The position numbers were made by a program, and so were the translations under genes. Below, one piece after another: positions 33,133 to 44,078 of a stretch of 64,000 nt of DNA. The notes beneath the pieces are model-generated. The model did no database searches, was not told where the DNA came from, and was given only the letters and a program-made list of their open reading frames with translations. The stretch spans positions 3,577,201-3,641,200 of the forward strand of contig OW799237.1 in assembly GCA_941918925.1 (NCBI GenBank), written 5' to 3'. The DNA is from Phyto melanocephala. Its lineage: Eukaryota; Arthropoda; Insecta; Diptera; Rhinophoridae. Each line of letters begins with the position of its first letter. The first letter of the stretch is position 1.

Positions 33133-34720
33133 CGAAAGCTTTTCATTTTACAGTTTCACAGAACGAGAATTGAGCCCCCTGGTCTTTAAACAACTTTTTA
33201 AGAACTGAGACACAAATAATAAGAGAGTGTGATGTTGAGAGCTCTTTTACAAATATTTCCAATTGTTATTTTTGACGCTAAGTCTTCCTCAGTATGGAAA
33301 TAAGAAATACTGGGAATTCCCGGGATCTGATACTTAAATAATTGAAATTTCTAGTGAGACTGCACTCAACACAACCTTTTTGTGTATCTCTAATATTTCT
33401 TTGATGCATTTGGCTGCTTTCAATCGCTTAGTCTTACGTTTATAATGTGAAAGACATCTTACAAACGAAAATAAAAGAAAATTTATAGCAAAAGGAATAA
33501 AGCGTGTGCAACATTATTTCATATTTAAGATTCGCTTAACATTCCTTTAAATTTAGTTCCTCTGCAATAAGTCGCTAGCAGCATAAGGAAAAGATTTCAA
33601 ATAATTTTAAATCTTTTATTGAATTTTATCACATGATGGTATTTTAGTTGGTTGGTGTCATTGCAACATTTGGTGGTCCTGACACACAAACACACACTCT
33701 TACATATAACCTAAATGACCCCATTGACACCTAAAGCATGACGCATGATTTTATGGCAATTGACATGACATCAAGTCATGGCTCAATTGTAGAATTTTCT
33801 ACTTTATTCTCTGTTCTTTGTGATTTTGTACTTTTTTTTGTTTGTTTTTGATTTTCTTCTATTTGCATGGAAACGTAACGTTTTGTTTTTGGCATTTTCT
33901 GAGAAATTAAATGAAATTAATTGAGTTGGAATTTAATAAAGACAGCTGCAAAGAAAGAAGAATAAAGGTCAGGTAAAATGTGTTTAAAAGTAGGAAGTAG
34001 ATATTGATAGTTTTAAATTTGAGCACAAAATCTGTGTGACTTTTAGGAAAAAAAAAAAATAATAAAAAAAAAATTCTCAAAAGAAAATTATCAATGACTT
34101 CTCTCCATAGAAACAAATTTGATAGATAGTAAAAGTGTATGTGCTAAGATTTATATCTTAATTCAGAAACTAGCTTTAAGGTTTAAATTTATGTAATTTA
34201 ATTTTTTAAATTTAAAAAAATATTTTTGATAATAATTCAATCGATTTGAGACGTTTTTTCTTTCGAATAATAAATAATGGGTTTTTGTATTAAAATGCGA
34301 TTTTTTTACACGTAAGACACTTCCACATATTTTCTTATTTTGATTACATTGCACACTTACTGCAAAAACATTACAACTCAAAATTTTAAAATTTTCAATT
34401 TCGAATTTTTCAGGAGAAGCAAAAAATTATTTATGTCAAAGTGATTGTTCTACTTTAAAAAAATTTAGTTCCATTATAAAAATGGCCCATTTTAATGTGT
34501 TTTTGCTATTTGTTTTTTAAATTTTATTTTGTGTTTGCGTAAATAAAATAAAGACCCTTTAACTTAAATTTTTCCGATTGACTAGTTTTATTATTTCAAG
34601 TCGTGCCTCTGTAACTGATAAAATGCTTTAATTTTTTACGTTAAATTTTTCGATTAAAGCAACACAATTCAAAATTATACATCACAAAAAAGACTGAAGA
34701 CAACAATATTTTTTAACTTT
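33133..34720. other. AT-rich spacer
   Basis: No gene recognised. A CA run lies near 33685-33700. The part 34680-34800 may be the 5' flank or UTR of the adjacent mariner remnant. Confidence 0.4.
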
Positions 34721-34812
34721 TATCTTTTTGGCAACACTGGTTTAAACAGCTGACGTACGTTTCGTGTTTTGTTTCACTGTCAAACATCTTCAGTTTGGTC
34801 TATAATTTAACC

Positions 34813-35525
34813 ATGAATCATCTTACAAACGAACAACGTTTGCAATTTATTGAATTTTATTATCAAAATGCGTGCTCTGTTAAGAAAGTTCATCGCGCGC
34901 TTCTTGTGTTCAGCGACGAAGCTCAATTTTGGCTCAATGGGTACGTTAATAAGCAGAATTGTCGATTTTGAAGTGGAGATCAGTTAGAAGCATTGCAAGA
35001 GCTACCAATGCATCCAGTAAAAGTCACAGTTTGGTGCGGTTAATGGGCTGGTGGCATCATTGGACCGTACTTCTTCAAAGATGATGCGAATCGTAACGTA
35101 ACTGTGAATGGTGCGCGCTACCGTGAGATGATATCCAACTTTTTTTTGCCCAAAATGCAAGAGCTTGACTTGCATGACATGTGGTTTCAACAAGACGGTG
35201 CCACATGCCACGCAGCACGCTTAACAATGGACTTATTGAAGGCGAGTTCGGTGAACATTTTATTTCACGTTCGGGACCGGTCAATTGGCCACCTAGATCG
35301 TGTGATTTAACGCCTTTAGACTACTTTTTGTGGGGCTATGTTAAAGCTCATGTCTATACACACATGCCCGCTTCAATTGACGCATTGGAAGACAACATTG
35401 AAGCATTTATTCATGAGATACCATCCGAAATGTTGGAAAGAGTATGCCAAAATTGGACTAAGCGGATGGACCATTTGAGGCGCAGTCACAGTCAACATTT
35501 GCATGAAATAATCTTCAAACATTAA
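34813..35525 (+). pseudogene. mariner transposase, rosa type (DD41D), defective
   Basis: Tc1/mariner transposases cut and paste their element at TA sites. This copy starts MNHLTNEQRLQFIEFYYQNA at an ATG (34813) and jumps after about 30 residues straight to VFSDEAQFW (first catalytic Asp codon 34915-34917). An in-frame internal deletion of over 100 residues has removed most of the DNA-binding domain. It continues WCG, WFQQDGATCH (second Asp 35194-35196) and CDLTPLDYFLWG (third Asp 35319-35321) and ends IIFKH with TAA at 35523-35525. I count 41 residues between the last two aspartates, allowing for a one-base loss near 35240. That spacing is typical of the rosa group. In-frame stops at 34969-34971 and 35041-35043, the frameshift and the deletion make it non-functional. 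Terminal inverted repeats were not identified. Confidence 0.88.
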
Positions 35526-35719
35526 ATTATATGGACCGTACTATCGATTCAAATAAAGATTTCATGCATTTTTCTGAATTTTATGTGTTTTTTTTTTTTA
35601 ACTTTCCTATAGCTCTTAAAAAATCACGCTTTATGAGACAAAAATAATTAGTTGTTCTTAAGTACACTGATACAACTAAAAATTGTTCTCTTTTTCAAAT
35701 CAAAAAAGGAAACTAATAA

Positions 35720-36040
35720 AGCACCCCATACACTTTTCAATTTAATTGGTAACTGTGTCGGTTGGTATCCAAATCAAGGCGTGTGTGGCTCTATCAATAG
35801 ATTAGTTTGGGAGTTGTCGAATTGGTTAAAGAAAAATCAAAAGATTTTGATTTTTTCAAGTTGGCTAGTAAGTCTTTCAATTCGATTGTTCTGTGTGTGT
35901 TGAAGTATCTTGATCAGCTGTCAAAAAAAACTACAAACAAGTTTTCAATTCTTTCAATTCAGTTTATGAAGTGTGTGACTAAGCATCAATTCAATTGAAA
36001 GACTCAATTGACAATTGAATTGAAATATGTATGGGGTGCT
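35720..36040. mobile_element. AGCACCCC MITE with TAA duplication (321 bp)
   Basis: AGCACCCCATACA...TTTCAATTTAATTG at the left mirrors CAATTGAATTGAAA...TGTATGGGGTGCT at the right, roughly 30 bp of inverted repeat. TAA flanks both ends (35717-35719, 36041-36043), the PIF/Harbinger-type 3-bp target. TCAATTGAATT-like words recur inside. The two small open frames across it are incidental. Confidence 0.85.
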
Positions 36041-36187
36041 TAAGAAAGAAATATTTGGAGTAGTTAGGGATATGTGCACTGCAAATCAATTAAGTCAATT
36101 TTTTTGCGAATTCTGAGTTGTGAAATTATTGCATTTAGTGTGTGATATGTATTCGTAATATGTTAATTTTTTTTTAATTCTAAAGTT

Positions 36188-36541
36188 TTGTTAGCGGAGT
36201 TTAGAAAACTCACAAAATGCCAGGTTATCCCAGGATGGTTCAGTATCCTCAAGTCGACCTATACCTTCATATGGGAAGTCGGAGCTGAACGCAAAATTAT
36301 TATCTTCTTAGTAAAAGTTTTGCATGTGGTCAATTAAGACTCCGGGCAACTGTATGTCGAGACGTGAAACTCTCGAAGCCGGATGAAAAGAACGGCCTGA
36401 TTGCCCTTAAGAGATAATGGCAATGACGCGCGAGCTCTTGACCCGACCAGAGATAAATCACGACTGTATGTTACATTGAATTAATAAAACGATTGTATCA
36501 TACTGTGCCGAGATCTGCGTCGATAAGTTTTAAAGAAAACA
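36188..36541 (+). mobile_element. Possible LTR (TG...CA, AATAAA, PBS-like TGGCGCC)
   Basis: A segment much richer in G+C than its surroundings, beginning TGTTAGCGGAGTTT. It contains AATAAA at about 36482 and can be read to end AAGAAAACA at 36541, followed three bases later by TGGCGCCGTC, which resembles a tRNA primer-binding site. These features fit an LTR joined to the start of an internal region. No second LTR, TSD or coding sequence was found, so the call is tentative. Confidence 0.35.
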
Positions 36542-36732
36542 TGTTTGGCGCCGTCTTATATCCGCCTACTAGCCGCTATTATTGAACAATTTTTCGTCAT
36601 CAATCCTAAATATTGTAAAATGTTGTAGCAAAAATATAAATCTACAAAACAATATTTATTTCTTTGATAATATTATGGTTAAGGGTTATATCTCAGCAAA
36701 TATTGCTGGTATTACAGCTGCATATTGTGCCT

Positions 36733-37190
36733 CTGTTTTTAGAATATTGTTCATTACGCAACCTGGGGCCAAATAACGGCATTCGGTCACGATGAAAATT
36801 TTACTCGAACGATCGAGTTCGCTGTGCTTTAGGTATAGAGATTCTAATAAGAATTTTCAAATTTCGATCACGTTCGAATGCTGTAATTTGCCCGTTGATA
36901 ATAAACCGTTCGTCGTTGATTTATGAATTATTTTCTGCCTCGAATATCTTTTGTTGGGTAAACCAATTACTATCCGCTTATGGTTGATTTACACTTCTAC
37001 TTTTTTCTGTGTTTCTAGAATATCGTTCAACAAACAACCTGACTTAAAAGCGTTCGTAGTTAATTTACACTTCATATTCTGTCTGCGTTTTTAAATTATC
37101 GCTCGTTACGCAATCCGATTATAAACCGTTCGTACTTGATTTGCGAATAATATTCTGCCTGTGTTTCTAGAATATTGTTAGTGTTGTAAC
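36733..37190 (+). repeat. 76-bp minisatellite, about five diverged units
   Basis: Units share CTGTGTTTCTAGAATATTG, a (C)GTTACGCAACCTGA-like stretch and ATAAACCGTTCGT. Anchor positions at 37007, 37083 and 37159 give an exact 76-bp period. Earlier, more diverged units start near 36733 and 36939, the interval lengthened by the 129-bp MITE 36767-36895. Confidence 0.75.
36767..36895 (-). mobile_element. GGCC-ended MITE, copy 1 (129 bp), in minisatellite
   Basis: It runs GGCCAAATAACGGCATTCG...CGAATGCTGTAATTTGCCC and is the reverse-oriented relative of 61934-62062 (129 bp). The flanks are TGG at the left and TGA at the right. The neighbouring minisatellite unit reads CCGATTATAAACCG and this unit, without the insert, CCTGATAATAAACCG. 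The pre-insertion target was therefore probably TGA, duplicated on insertion and later changed on one side. Confidence 0.75.
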
Positions 37191-37406
37191 GCGACTGCTA
37201 GAATTAGTCAATTAGTAAAGTCCGAGTACGTTCCGGGTAAGAAACAAATACAAGAGATCGCCACACGTGGACTAAATATAAACACGCTAGAGCACACATT
37301 GCAACATCTGAATTAAATTTAGCTTACATTAGGCCAAGTAGTATAAGCCGTAGAATAAGTTCTACAGACAAAGTTGTATTCGAAACAGAAATATAAATTC
37401 TGAATA

Positions 37407-37526
37407 TAAAGGGTGGTTAAATTTTAACAGTGAGTCTTAAATTGAGAAATGTCAAATGAAATGCAGAAAAAAACGTTTTAATGTGGTTCACATTCAACAG
37501 CGGCCTTAAAATTTAACCACCCTTTA
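37407..37526. mobile_element. TAAAGGGTGG MITE (120 bp)
   Basis: AAAGGGTGGTTAAATTTTAA (37408-37427) is exactly mirrored at 37506-37525, and TA lies outside both ends. AGGGTGGTTAAATTT-type tips on a TA target indicate a Tc1/mariner MITE. It could be a deletion product of a mariner whose autonomous copy is elsewhere. Confidence 0.88.
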
Positions 37527-37529
37527 TAT

Positions 37530-38280
37530 GCTATTAAATGATGCAGACCATTAGTACGAACCTTGACCAAATAAGTCATATAGAGACTAGAAAATGAAAC
37601 TGTATTACAATGTTCTAAAAGATTTAGAAAATTAAAAAATCCCCTTGATAAGTTTTATGACTTTGAATTCGCTATTTTGGAAAATCTAAAAGTAACACTA
37701 TTTTCAATAAAACTATTATTAAAATCCTTTATGGTGAGTATCAGATTAATAGTGAACGATAAATTTTCGTTTTGTAGAAATTTTATAGAAAACTTTTTCT
37801 TTTGTAAAACTTAATTGAAAAATATTATTTTTCCGGAAGTATTTTTATAGGATATTTTTTAAAATTCTGGATTTATAGGAAGACACCTAGATGCTTTCGT
37901 TTTTATAAATTTTAATTTACTTTAACTCCTTTTTCATCCTTAATGCCCATCTTTCTCCGACATTTTCAACCAACTACCACAAAAGGTCACCTGCGATTAA
38001 ATCCCATTTTCCTATTAAGGATTTTATTGTAAATCCTTTAATAGTTACTCGCTAAAGCTAATAATCAAAAGACCTTTTCTTCTGTACTCCTTCTCTTGGA
38101 GAATAATTTTTCAAATTGATACACCTACAAAAAGCAAACAAATTTATTTTATCCTTAGTCCTGTACAACAGAAATAGCAGAAACTTCACTTTTTTTCCAT
38201 CAAACTGTTATAGAGCATTTATACAATTAAGTTCTCGTTTTGTATGGTTTTTTCTTCATTTAGAATGGGAACTAAATTAA
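37530..38280. other. AT-rich spacer
   Basis: No gene recognised. Confidence 0.4.
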
Positions 38281-38510
38281 AAAAAGGGATATACTCGGCC
38301 GTGCTGATTTTGATAATACCCTTCATCATTATGTTCATAGGTATAGCGACTATATCGTAAAATATTAGTGCTAATGCTATACATACTACAGTTGTCATGA
38401 GCATTCAGAAAATATGTATATGCTTTATGGGGTTGGAAATAAATATTGCGGAAATTCCAAGCGGAATGACAAGGCTAAATATATCCTTGGCACCACAGGT
38501 GAAGGGTACA
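38281..38510 (-). mobile_element. DINE-1/mini-me, copy E, internally deleted
   Basis: Read on the minus strand it begins at the family 5' end (TACCCTTCACCTGTGGTGCC at about 38510) and passes the CAACCCCATAAAGCATATAC block. It then jumps to the 3' end (GATGAAGGGTATT...CAGCACGGCCGAGTATATC, about 38325-38285). The GTCY array and the filler are missing. The open frames over this part are incidental. Confidence 0.75.
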
Positions 38511-39170
38511 AATATATTTGAAATAAAAAGCTCTAGTTTCAACATTTTTGTTTCAATTTTTTTAAATGATGTTTTTTTATAGTACAATATATACTCGTAC
38601 GAGGGTGATAGGGAAAGTCCTTAAAAATTTACAAAAGGAGACATTAATGGCTTTTTAGAATTTGTGGTCTTTTAAATATGTTCTGAACCAAGATAGATCA
38701 ATAATTTAATCACAAATAGCCTAGATCTTTAAACAAGCTTTTGAATGGAATTTGCAACTTTTTAAAAATTCGTAGCTTTTATAACATCATATCAAACACT
38801 TATACAGCAACGAAGTCTTAAATAATTCCAGTTTTAATCACCAAATATTTAACAATTTCTTGGTGCTTTTATAAGTTTAAAATTCTATGGGTAACAAGTT
38901 TTTTAGAGTTTCTTCAACATTATGAGAAAATAATAAAAGCTTTCTGCTCATTTTTTTGTTTCAATTTTTAATACATAATGCTTTCAAGATAGAAGCTTAA
39001 ACTCTCAATAAAAAATCCTTAAAGTGTAGCGTTTGAAGAATTTGATGCTGCTTAATATTAGTGAACAAGGAAATGAAACGTTTGCTAATTATGTTTAATA
39101 AAAAAAATTTGTGACAACAAAGATATCGATATATTACTTTCTATTTGATCTGCCACAGGTGTAAAATTAT
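38511..39170. other. AT-rich spacer
   Basis: No gene recognised. Confidence 0.4.
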
Positions 39171-39178
39171 AATAGAAC

Positions 39179-39934
39179 TAGGGTGATCGATTATTCGACA
39201 TTTTTAAGAAACTGGTTTTCAAATAGTTTAAAATTTAGAATTAAAAAAAAAACCGGTTGCTCTTTTTAAAATTTAGAAAAAACCGGTTAACCGGTCGAAT
39301 ACATAAAATATACTTTTTTTTTATACCTATGACAGAGATACATACATATATATAGGCATAAAAGTTACCTTTTATTAACGTTAACTTTATGGGCAAGATG
39401 TAATAATGACCCTTTGTGCCAAACTATTTTAGTATACAAGCCATGTGATATCAGAAATATTAGTTAATTTATGGGTAGTCTTAAGTACAAGTCGAAAATG
39501 AGATCAAAAAGTATTGAAAAATACAATAATTTGGTCAAAAACCTTAACTGAACAGCTGATTATCACAGCAAATTATAAGTGCAACAACATATAAAATACC
39601 TTCTCTCCAGTTAAAACAAAAAATATTTGAGCCTAATTATTTTTGATATTTTACATTTGTTTTTGAAACAACAAATAAATTTCTTACAATATTATGGAAG
39701 AGTATTTAATAAATTTTCGGATTTTTTGAAATTTTTTGAGTAATAAATATAGTATGGTACGTTTGGTTACAAATATGTATGAACATAGAACTAAAAATGA
39801 AAAAACCGGCTTCTGTGGGAAAAACAAACCGGTGTATTCGACATTTGAAAAATTAACATTTGGAAAAAAACCGCCAGCTGAAGGAGTAAAAAACCGGATT
39901 TTCCACCGATTGTAAAACCGAATTGAGCACCCTA
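39179..39934. mobile_element. hAT-type non-autonomous element, copy 2 (756 bp)
   Basis: It begins TAGGGTGATCGATTATTCG and ends TTGAGCACCCTA, flanked by the perfect 8-bp TSD AATAGAAC (39171-39178, 39935-39942). It matches copy 1 (2608-3472) over most of its length, including the clustered AACCGGTT words near both ends and an AATATTATGGAAGAGTATTT block. It is about 110 bp shorter through internal deletions. Confidence 0.92.
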
Positions 39935-39942
39935 AATAGAAC

Positions 39943-40631
39943 TCATAGTAAGTATGGATTTAGATAACTTTTGTAAAAATCGGTGGGAGTATTTTAAGTG
40001 TCCAAATGATTGAACTTTGCCTATAATAAACTCATAATAGAAACGTCAGTCAACTAAATAATAGTGCTTCTTCCAAATAAAAAATCGATGTTGTTTTCTT
40101 TTTTGTTATTGAGTTTTTCAATTTTTATATTTTTTTTTTAATTTATATAACACAAGCTTACCCGGTGTGATTCGCTTCCCCTGAGTTTAAAAGTGTTGCC
40201 ATAGGTTAATGTTAATTATTATTATTTTTTTAAATATTAAGTAAACACAAGATCTCAAGTTTTTAAAATTAAAAACTATTGATACTATTTAAAAAAAAAA
40301 AAAAAAAGAAACTAGTTTTCCCGATTTCCAACTTGTGGTACTGATTTCCAACTCCAACATAGAATTGACCATTCTAAAAGCACGCTTTACAAATTCGACT
40401 ATTACTAAAGAAAAGTTTTTTCTTAAAACTTATTAATTGCCATTGCTAAAGATGTTTGTACCGGAAATTGTAGCCTTTAAAATGGTATAGGCAGGTCTTT
40501 AGGAATCATAGAAAGTATTTTATTCATGGGGGAATAATACTACCCCTGCACCGATCGTAACAATATTTGACTGTAATTACTTGCATTGTTGTCAAAATTA
40601 CTCATACAAAGTTTCAACTAAATATCGCTTA
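39943..40631. other. AT-rich spacer
   Basis: No gene recognised; poly-A run at 40293-40308. Confidence 0.4.
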
Positions 40632-40633
40632 TA

Positions 40634-40860
40634 CACAGAGAAAACAGTATCGGTTGTGAGTTGCTAATCGCATTGTTTAGTTGTGATAGTAGAATTTTAC
40701 GGTTATATCTGCAGAATTTCGTTTCGGAATATAAATATGTAGTCAGCACTAATAAATAATGATTCTTGCAATAGAAATTTTATAATCACAAATAAAAAGT
40801 GCGATTGCAGGAACTGAACCATTCGATTGGCAATGAATGTAATTTTCTGTTTTCTGCGTG
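40634..40860. mobile_element. CACxxAGAAAACAG MITE (227 bp)
   Basis: CACAGAGAAAACAG at the left mirrors CTGTTTTCTGCGTG at the right (two mismatches), with TA on both sides (40632-40633, 40861-40862). A related single end, ACACTCAGAAAACAG plus GCCAATCGAAT, occurs near 61183-61230. Confidence 0.7.
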
Positions 40861-40879
40861 TAAATTCTATATGTGACAT

Positions 40880-41060
40880 CAAATGTACTTTTTTTTGTAT
40901 GGGCTATACCATGCCCCCTGCTTTGATTCTAACCATTTTTTTTTCTCGTTGTTATTAAAGTAGCTCGTATAAAGTTTAAAGGGAATAGCTGTTATAGTTC
41001 TCAAAATATGCCACAAAATAAGTTCAATTTGTATGGGAGCTACCACGCCCACCTTAAATA
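40880..41060 (-). repeat. Degenerate GGGCGTGG repeat unit(s)
   Basis: The minus strand carries GTGGGCGTGGTAGCTCCCAT and, further on, ATAACAGCTATTCCCTTTAAAC. These resemble the GGGCGTGGC...ACAGCTCAATATGTGTGCAAAG units tandemly repeated in the Helitron at 59.2-60.1 kb. Probably an old relic of the same repeat class. Confidence 0.45.
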
Positions 41061-41109
41061 TTAAACAAATATATAGCCTATGTCCATTCGGAAGGTAGAC
41101 CAGAAGCAT

Positions 41110-42690
41110 TTATGAAACATACATTTCCTCTTTATTATTTACTATATAGCCTTAGATTATTTAGATTATTTTTTTTTTCTTTTAAATTCGGATTTTCTAA
41201 AACTTTAGTAAAAATCTAGAATTTTTTATAATTTTCTATGGATAAACATTCTTAAAGAATTTGTAAGACTTTCAAACCGACCACCTGGAATATATCGAAT
41301 GTGTGTAAAGTTATGTGTGTGGGAATGCTGGTGCATATGTACACATGTATGTGTGTTGACAAATCTTGTTGCCATGATGGTGGACCACAGGTATTCATTT
41401 GAGTAAAAATCATGAGAGTATAATTGTGTTGTTAGTGTAGTTGTCGTTTGTAATTTTTTTGTTGTTTTTGTAGATTTTGGTGTTTTGTTTTACCTCCCCC
41501 TACGTTTGTTATTTTGAATTTGTATGGTTGGGTGATTGTCTCGTTTGTTGGTCAGTTGTTTTTGGCTTTCTGTTTGTTCAATGCGATTGAAAGTGTGTGT
41601 GTGTGTGTGTGTGTGTGTGTAGGAATAGATGTTACAAAACCAAAAAATAAAATACACAAATAGCGTTCTTCTTCAATAGGGAAGTTGAAATGGGACCAGT
41701 AAACATGAATCCAAATAATCTTTGGGTAACAAAAAAAAATGTTTTTTTTTAAATATTTTTTAAAGCGTATGAAACAAAATTAATATTTGAGGTTTTTGAA
41801 GAGTGCAATTGTGTTACTTGTAGGGTTTTCTTTGTTAAATTTAAGCTTAAATAAGTGTAAGAAACGATTAGCTAAAATAGGTTTTAAATGTTTAAAAATT
41901 TTTAATTGGCTGCTTACAGGAGAAGCTACAACTTTAGAACAATGTTTGCTCTTGTATTAAGGTTAAATAGAAAATATATAAAATTAGCTTACAAAAATTT
42001 ATCATTTATTAAATAGGTCTGGTGTAGAAAAAATCACATTTACTTAAGCTTTTGATTTAAAATGGCAGTTTGGATAATTTTTCTGTAAAGGTTATGTTCT
42101 ACAAGTTCTACTTAGAGATTATTTTCTATACAATTGTTTAAATTTTATTTAAAAAAATTTAGTAAAATTTGATTTAAATCCTTGAAATCTCTTACTTACA
42201 TAATTGTAAATAAATGTCACAAACTCAGCATGATGTCACAAATCCTCAACAATTACATTTAGTTATATTATGCTTAATCTTTAGCAAAAAGGACATTCGA
42301 AATAAAGTAACTAATCTTAAAAATACTCTTTATATTTGCCTACACTTCAGTAGAAGTGCACGTAAATGTTTAAATAACGAAGAAATTATTTCTTAAAATT
42401 CAATTATAATCTAAATACTAAAAATCGTATAAAACAACAACCGAGCAATAGAGAAAATAAAAATAGCAAAATATAGCTTAAACTATGTTGATATAAGTTT
42501 GATATTGAGATTATTTATGTTAAAGCTTTTAAAGATTATGGATAGTTACCGAAATTTTAGATATTAAAAATTGTTGAATTTTTTTTTATTAAAATTAAAA
42601 AATAATGGTGCTCGAAACTCGAGACGTTTGAATAATAAATTTTGGGGTTTTTTAAAAATCTCAGCTATTTTCGAATTTCAAACATTAAAA
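41110..42690. other. AT-rich spacer with GT microsatellite
   Basis: Contains (GT)14 at 41593-41620. No gene recognised. Confidence 0.45.
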
Positions 42691-42693
42691 TTA

Positions 42694-43715
42694 AAACAAG
42701 TAAGAGTGTTATATTCGTCTTTGTACAATCTGATTAGACTTTTTACCATCAGGTATATATGTATGTCTAATGACCACATCGTCTTAGCCTAGATTTTAGA
42801 TTTCATATTAAACGCCATTATATTTTATAACTTTCAACGCCATCTTTTATTTTTAATTTATTCTTTTATATTATTATTCTACTAGTCAAGTCCTTTCATT
42901 TGATACCCATATTGATGCGGTTTGAAAAAAATTTCCACGCCATTTTGTTTCAGACACCATCTTGGATTTTACACTTTTTGAAGAGTCTACTGTGTTCAAC
43001 TGGTCAAGACCTTTTTTTGATACCATTATTGTAAGAGGAAACCACTTTATTTGACTCATATACTTGCCATTTAATATTGGACGCCATCTTGGATTTTTGC
43101 TCTTTCATAGTTAACTGTATTTTACAGTTCAAACCATTTCATTTGATGTCCACAATGGCTCTCTCGGTGATATAGAAACTGAAAAAAATCTACCAAATTA
43201 TTTAGGAGTTTGAAAAACTTGATATACTTGAAAGAAATATATACTTTTTCTAATAATTTTTGCTATAACTTTGACGATTAGTGACCGATATGTCCAAAAT
43301 TGTAAACAAATATATTATATATGTATATAGAGACATATAATATGCATAAAAGTCACAATCGTGTCTACAAGTTATCCAGGAGCTAAACAAATTTAAATTT
43401 TTTGATAAAAATACGGACAGTCGTGTTTATTTGCTTATAACTCAGAAAGTTGTAGGGTGATTGTAGTGATTTTAAATACCAATCTGCTGTCGAATATTTA
43501 TAATATTTTGATTTAAAACACGAACCTTGGTGCTACCGGAGGCTTTCGAAAAACTGATTTCAACATGCACACGTACAGACGAGCAATGCACAATTGGGGA
43601 GTTGATTTCATAAGCTTTCAGAAAATATATACTTTAAAGGGCCTGAAATGAATATTGTTAAAAATTTTACGCGGAATAACAAACCTATATATACCCTGAC
43701 ACTCTCTGTGCATAT
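42694..43715 (-). mobile_element. DINE-1/mini-me, copy D
   Basis: On the minus strand it starts near GGGTATATATAGG (about 43700) and passes a CTTTAAAGTATATATTTTCTG block. It contains AAGATGGTGTCTGAAAC and AAAATGGCGTGG words (about 42940-42975), as copy C does. It ends with GACGAATATAACACTC-TTACTTGTTTT near 42694. The GTCY array is nearly lost. Copies C and D therefore belong to one subfamily, distinct from A and B in the middle part. Confidence 0.7.
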
Positions 43716-43943
43716 GTTTTTTAATTGGGTTTTTTAAAGTGTATAATTCTTTTTTTGAAAATTCGAATTTTTTTAAAATATCACTTTAAGTGTCTGTGTT
43801 GTTGTTGCATTTCTGAAAAATCATTGATATTGAAAAGTTTTCTCAACTCTCCCAAATTAAGAACTCAATTTCCAAAATATATAATTTAAAGCCTAAGGAC
43901 CTTACTTGGCATATGTGTGTATGTATGTAGGGTGAATTCAGTG

Positions 43944-44078
43944 TTCAACCTAAACGTACAAAAAACTGACTACAAGGAAACTACAATAAAAGCCTAAAAC
44001 ATGAATGATGACAGGGGACAAATGGAAGTGGAATTACCTGTATGCAGATACAGGACGGAGAGTGTACGTTTAAGTTGA
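43944..44078. mobile_element. Short inverted-repeat element (about 135 bp)
   Basis: TTCAACCTAAACGTACA (43944-43960) mirrors TGTACGTTTAAGTTGA (44063-44078) with one mismatch. The interior is less AT-rich than the flanks. No TSD could be defined, so it is a probable but unproven MITE. Confidence 0.5.

Noticed and set aside
35002..35284. Minus-strand frames over the mariner remnant
   Set aside because: Antisense shadows of the transposase.
38219..38587. Three short open frames on both strands
   Set aside because: Lie across a deleted DINE-1 copy, which is non-coding.
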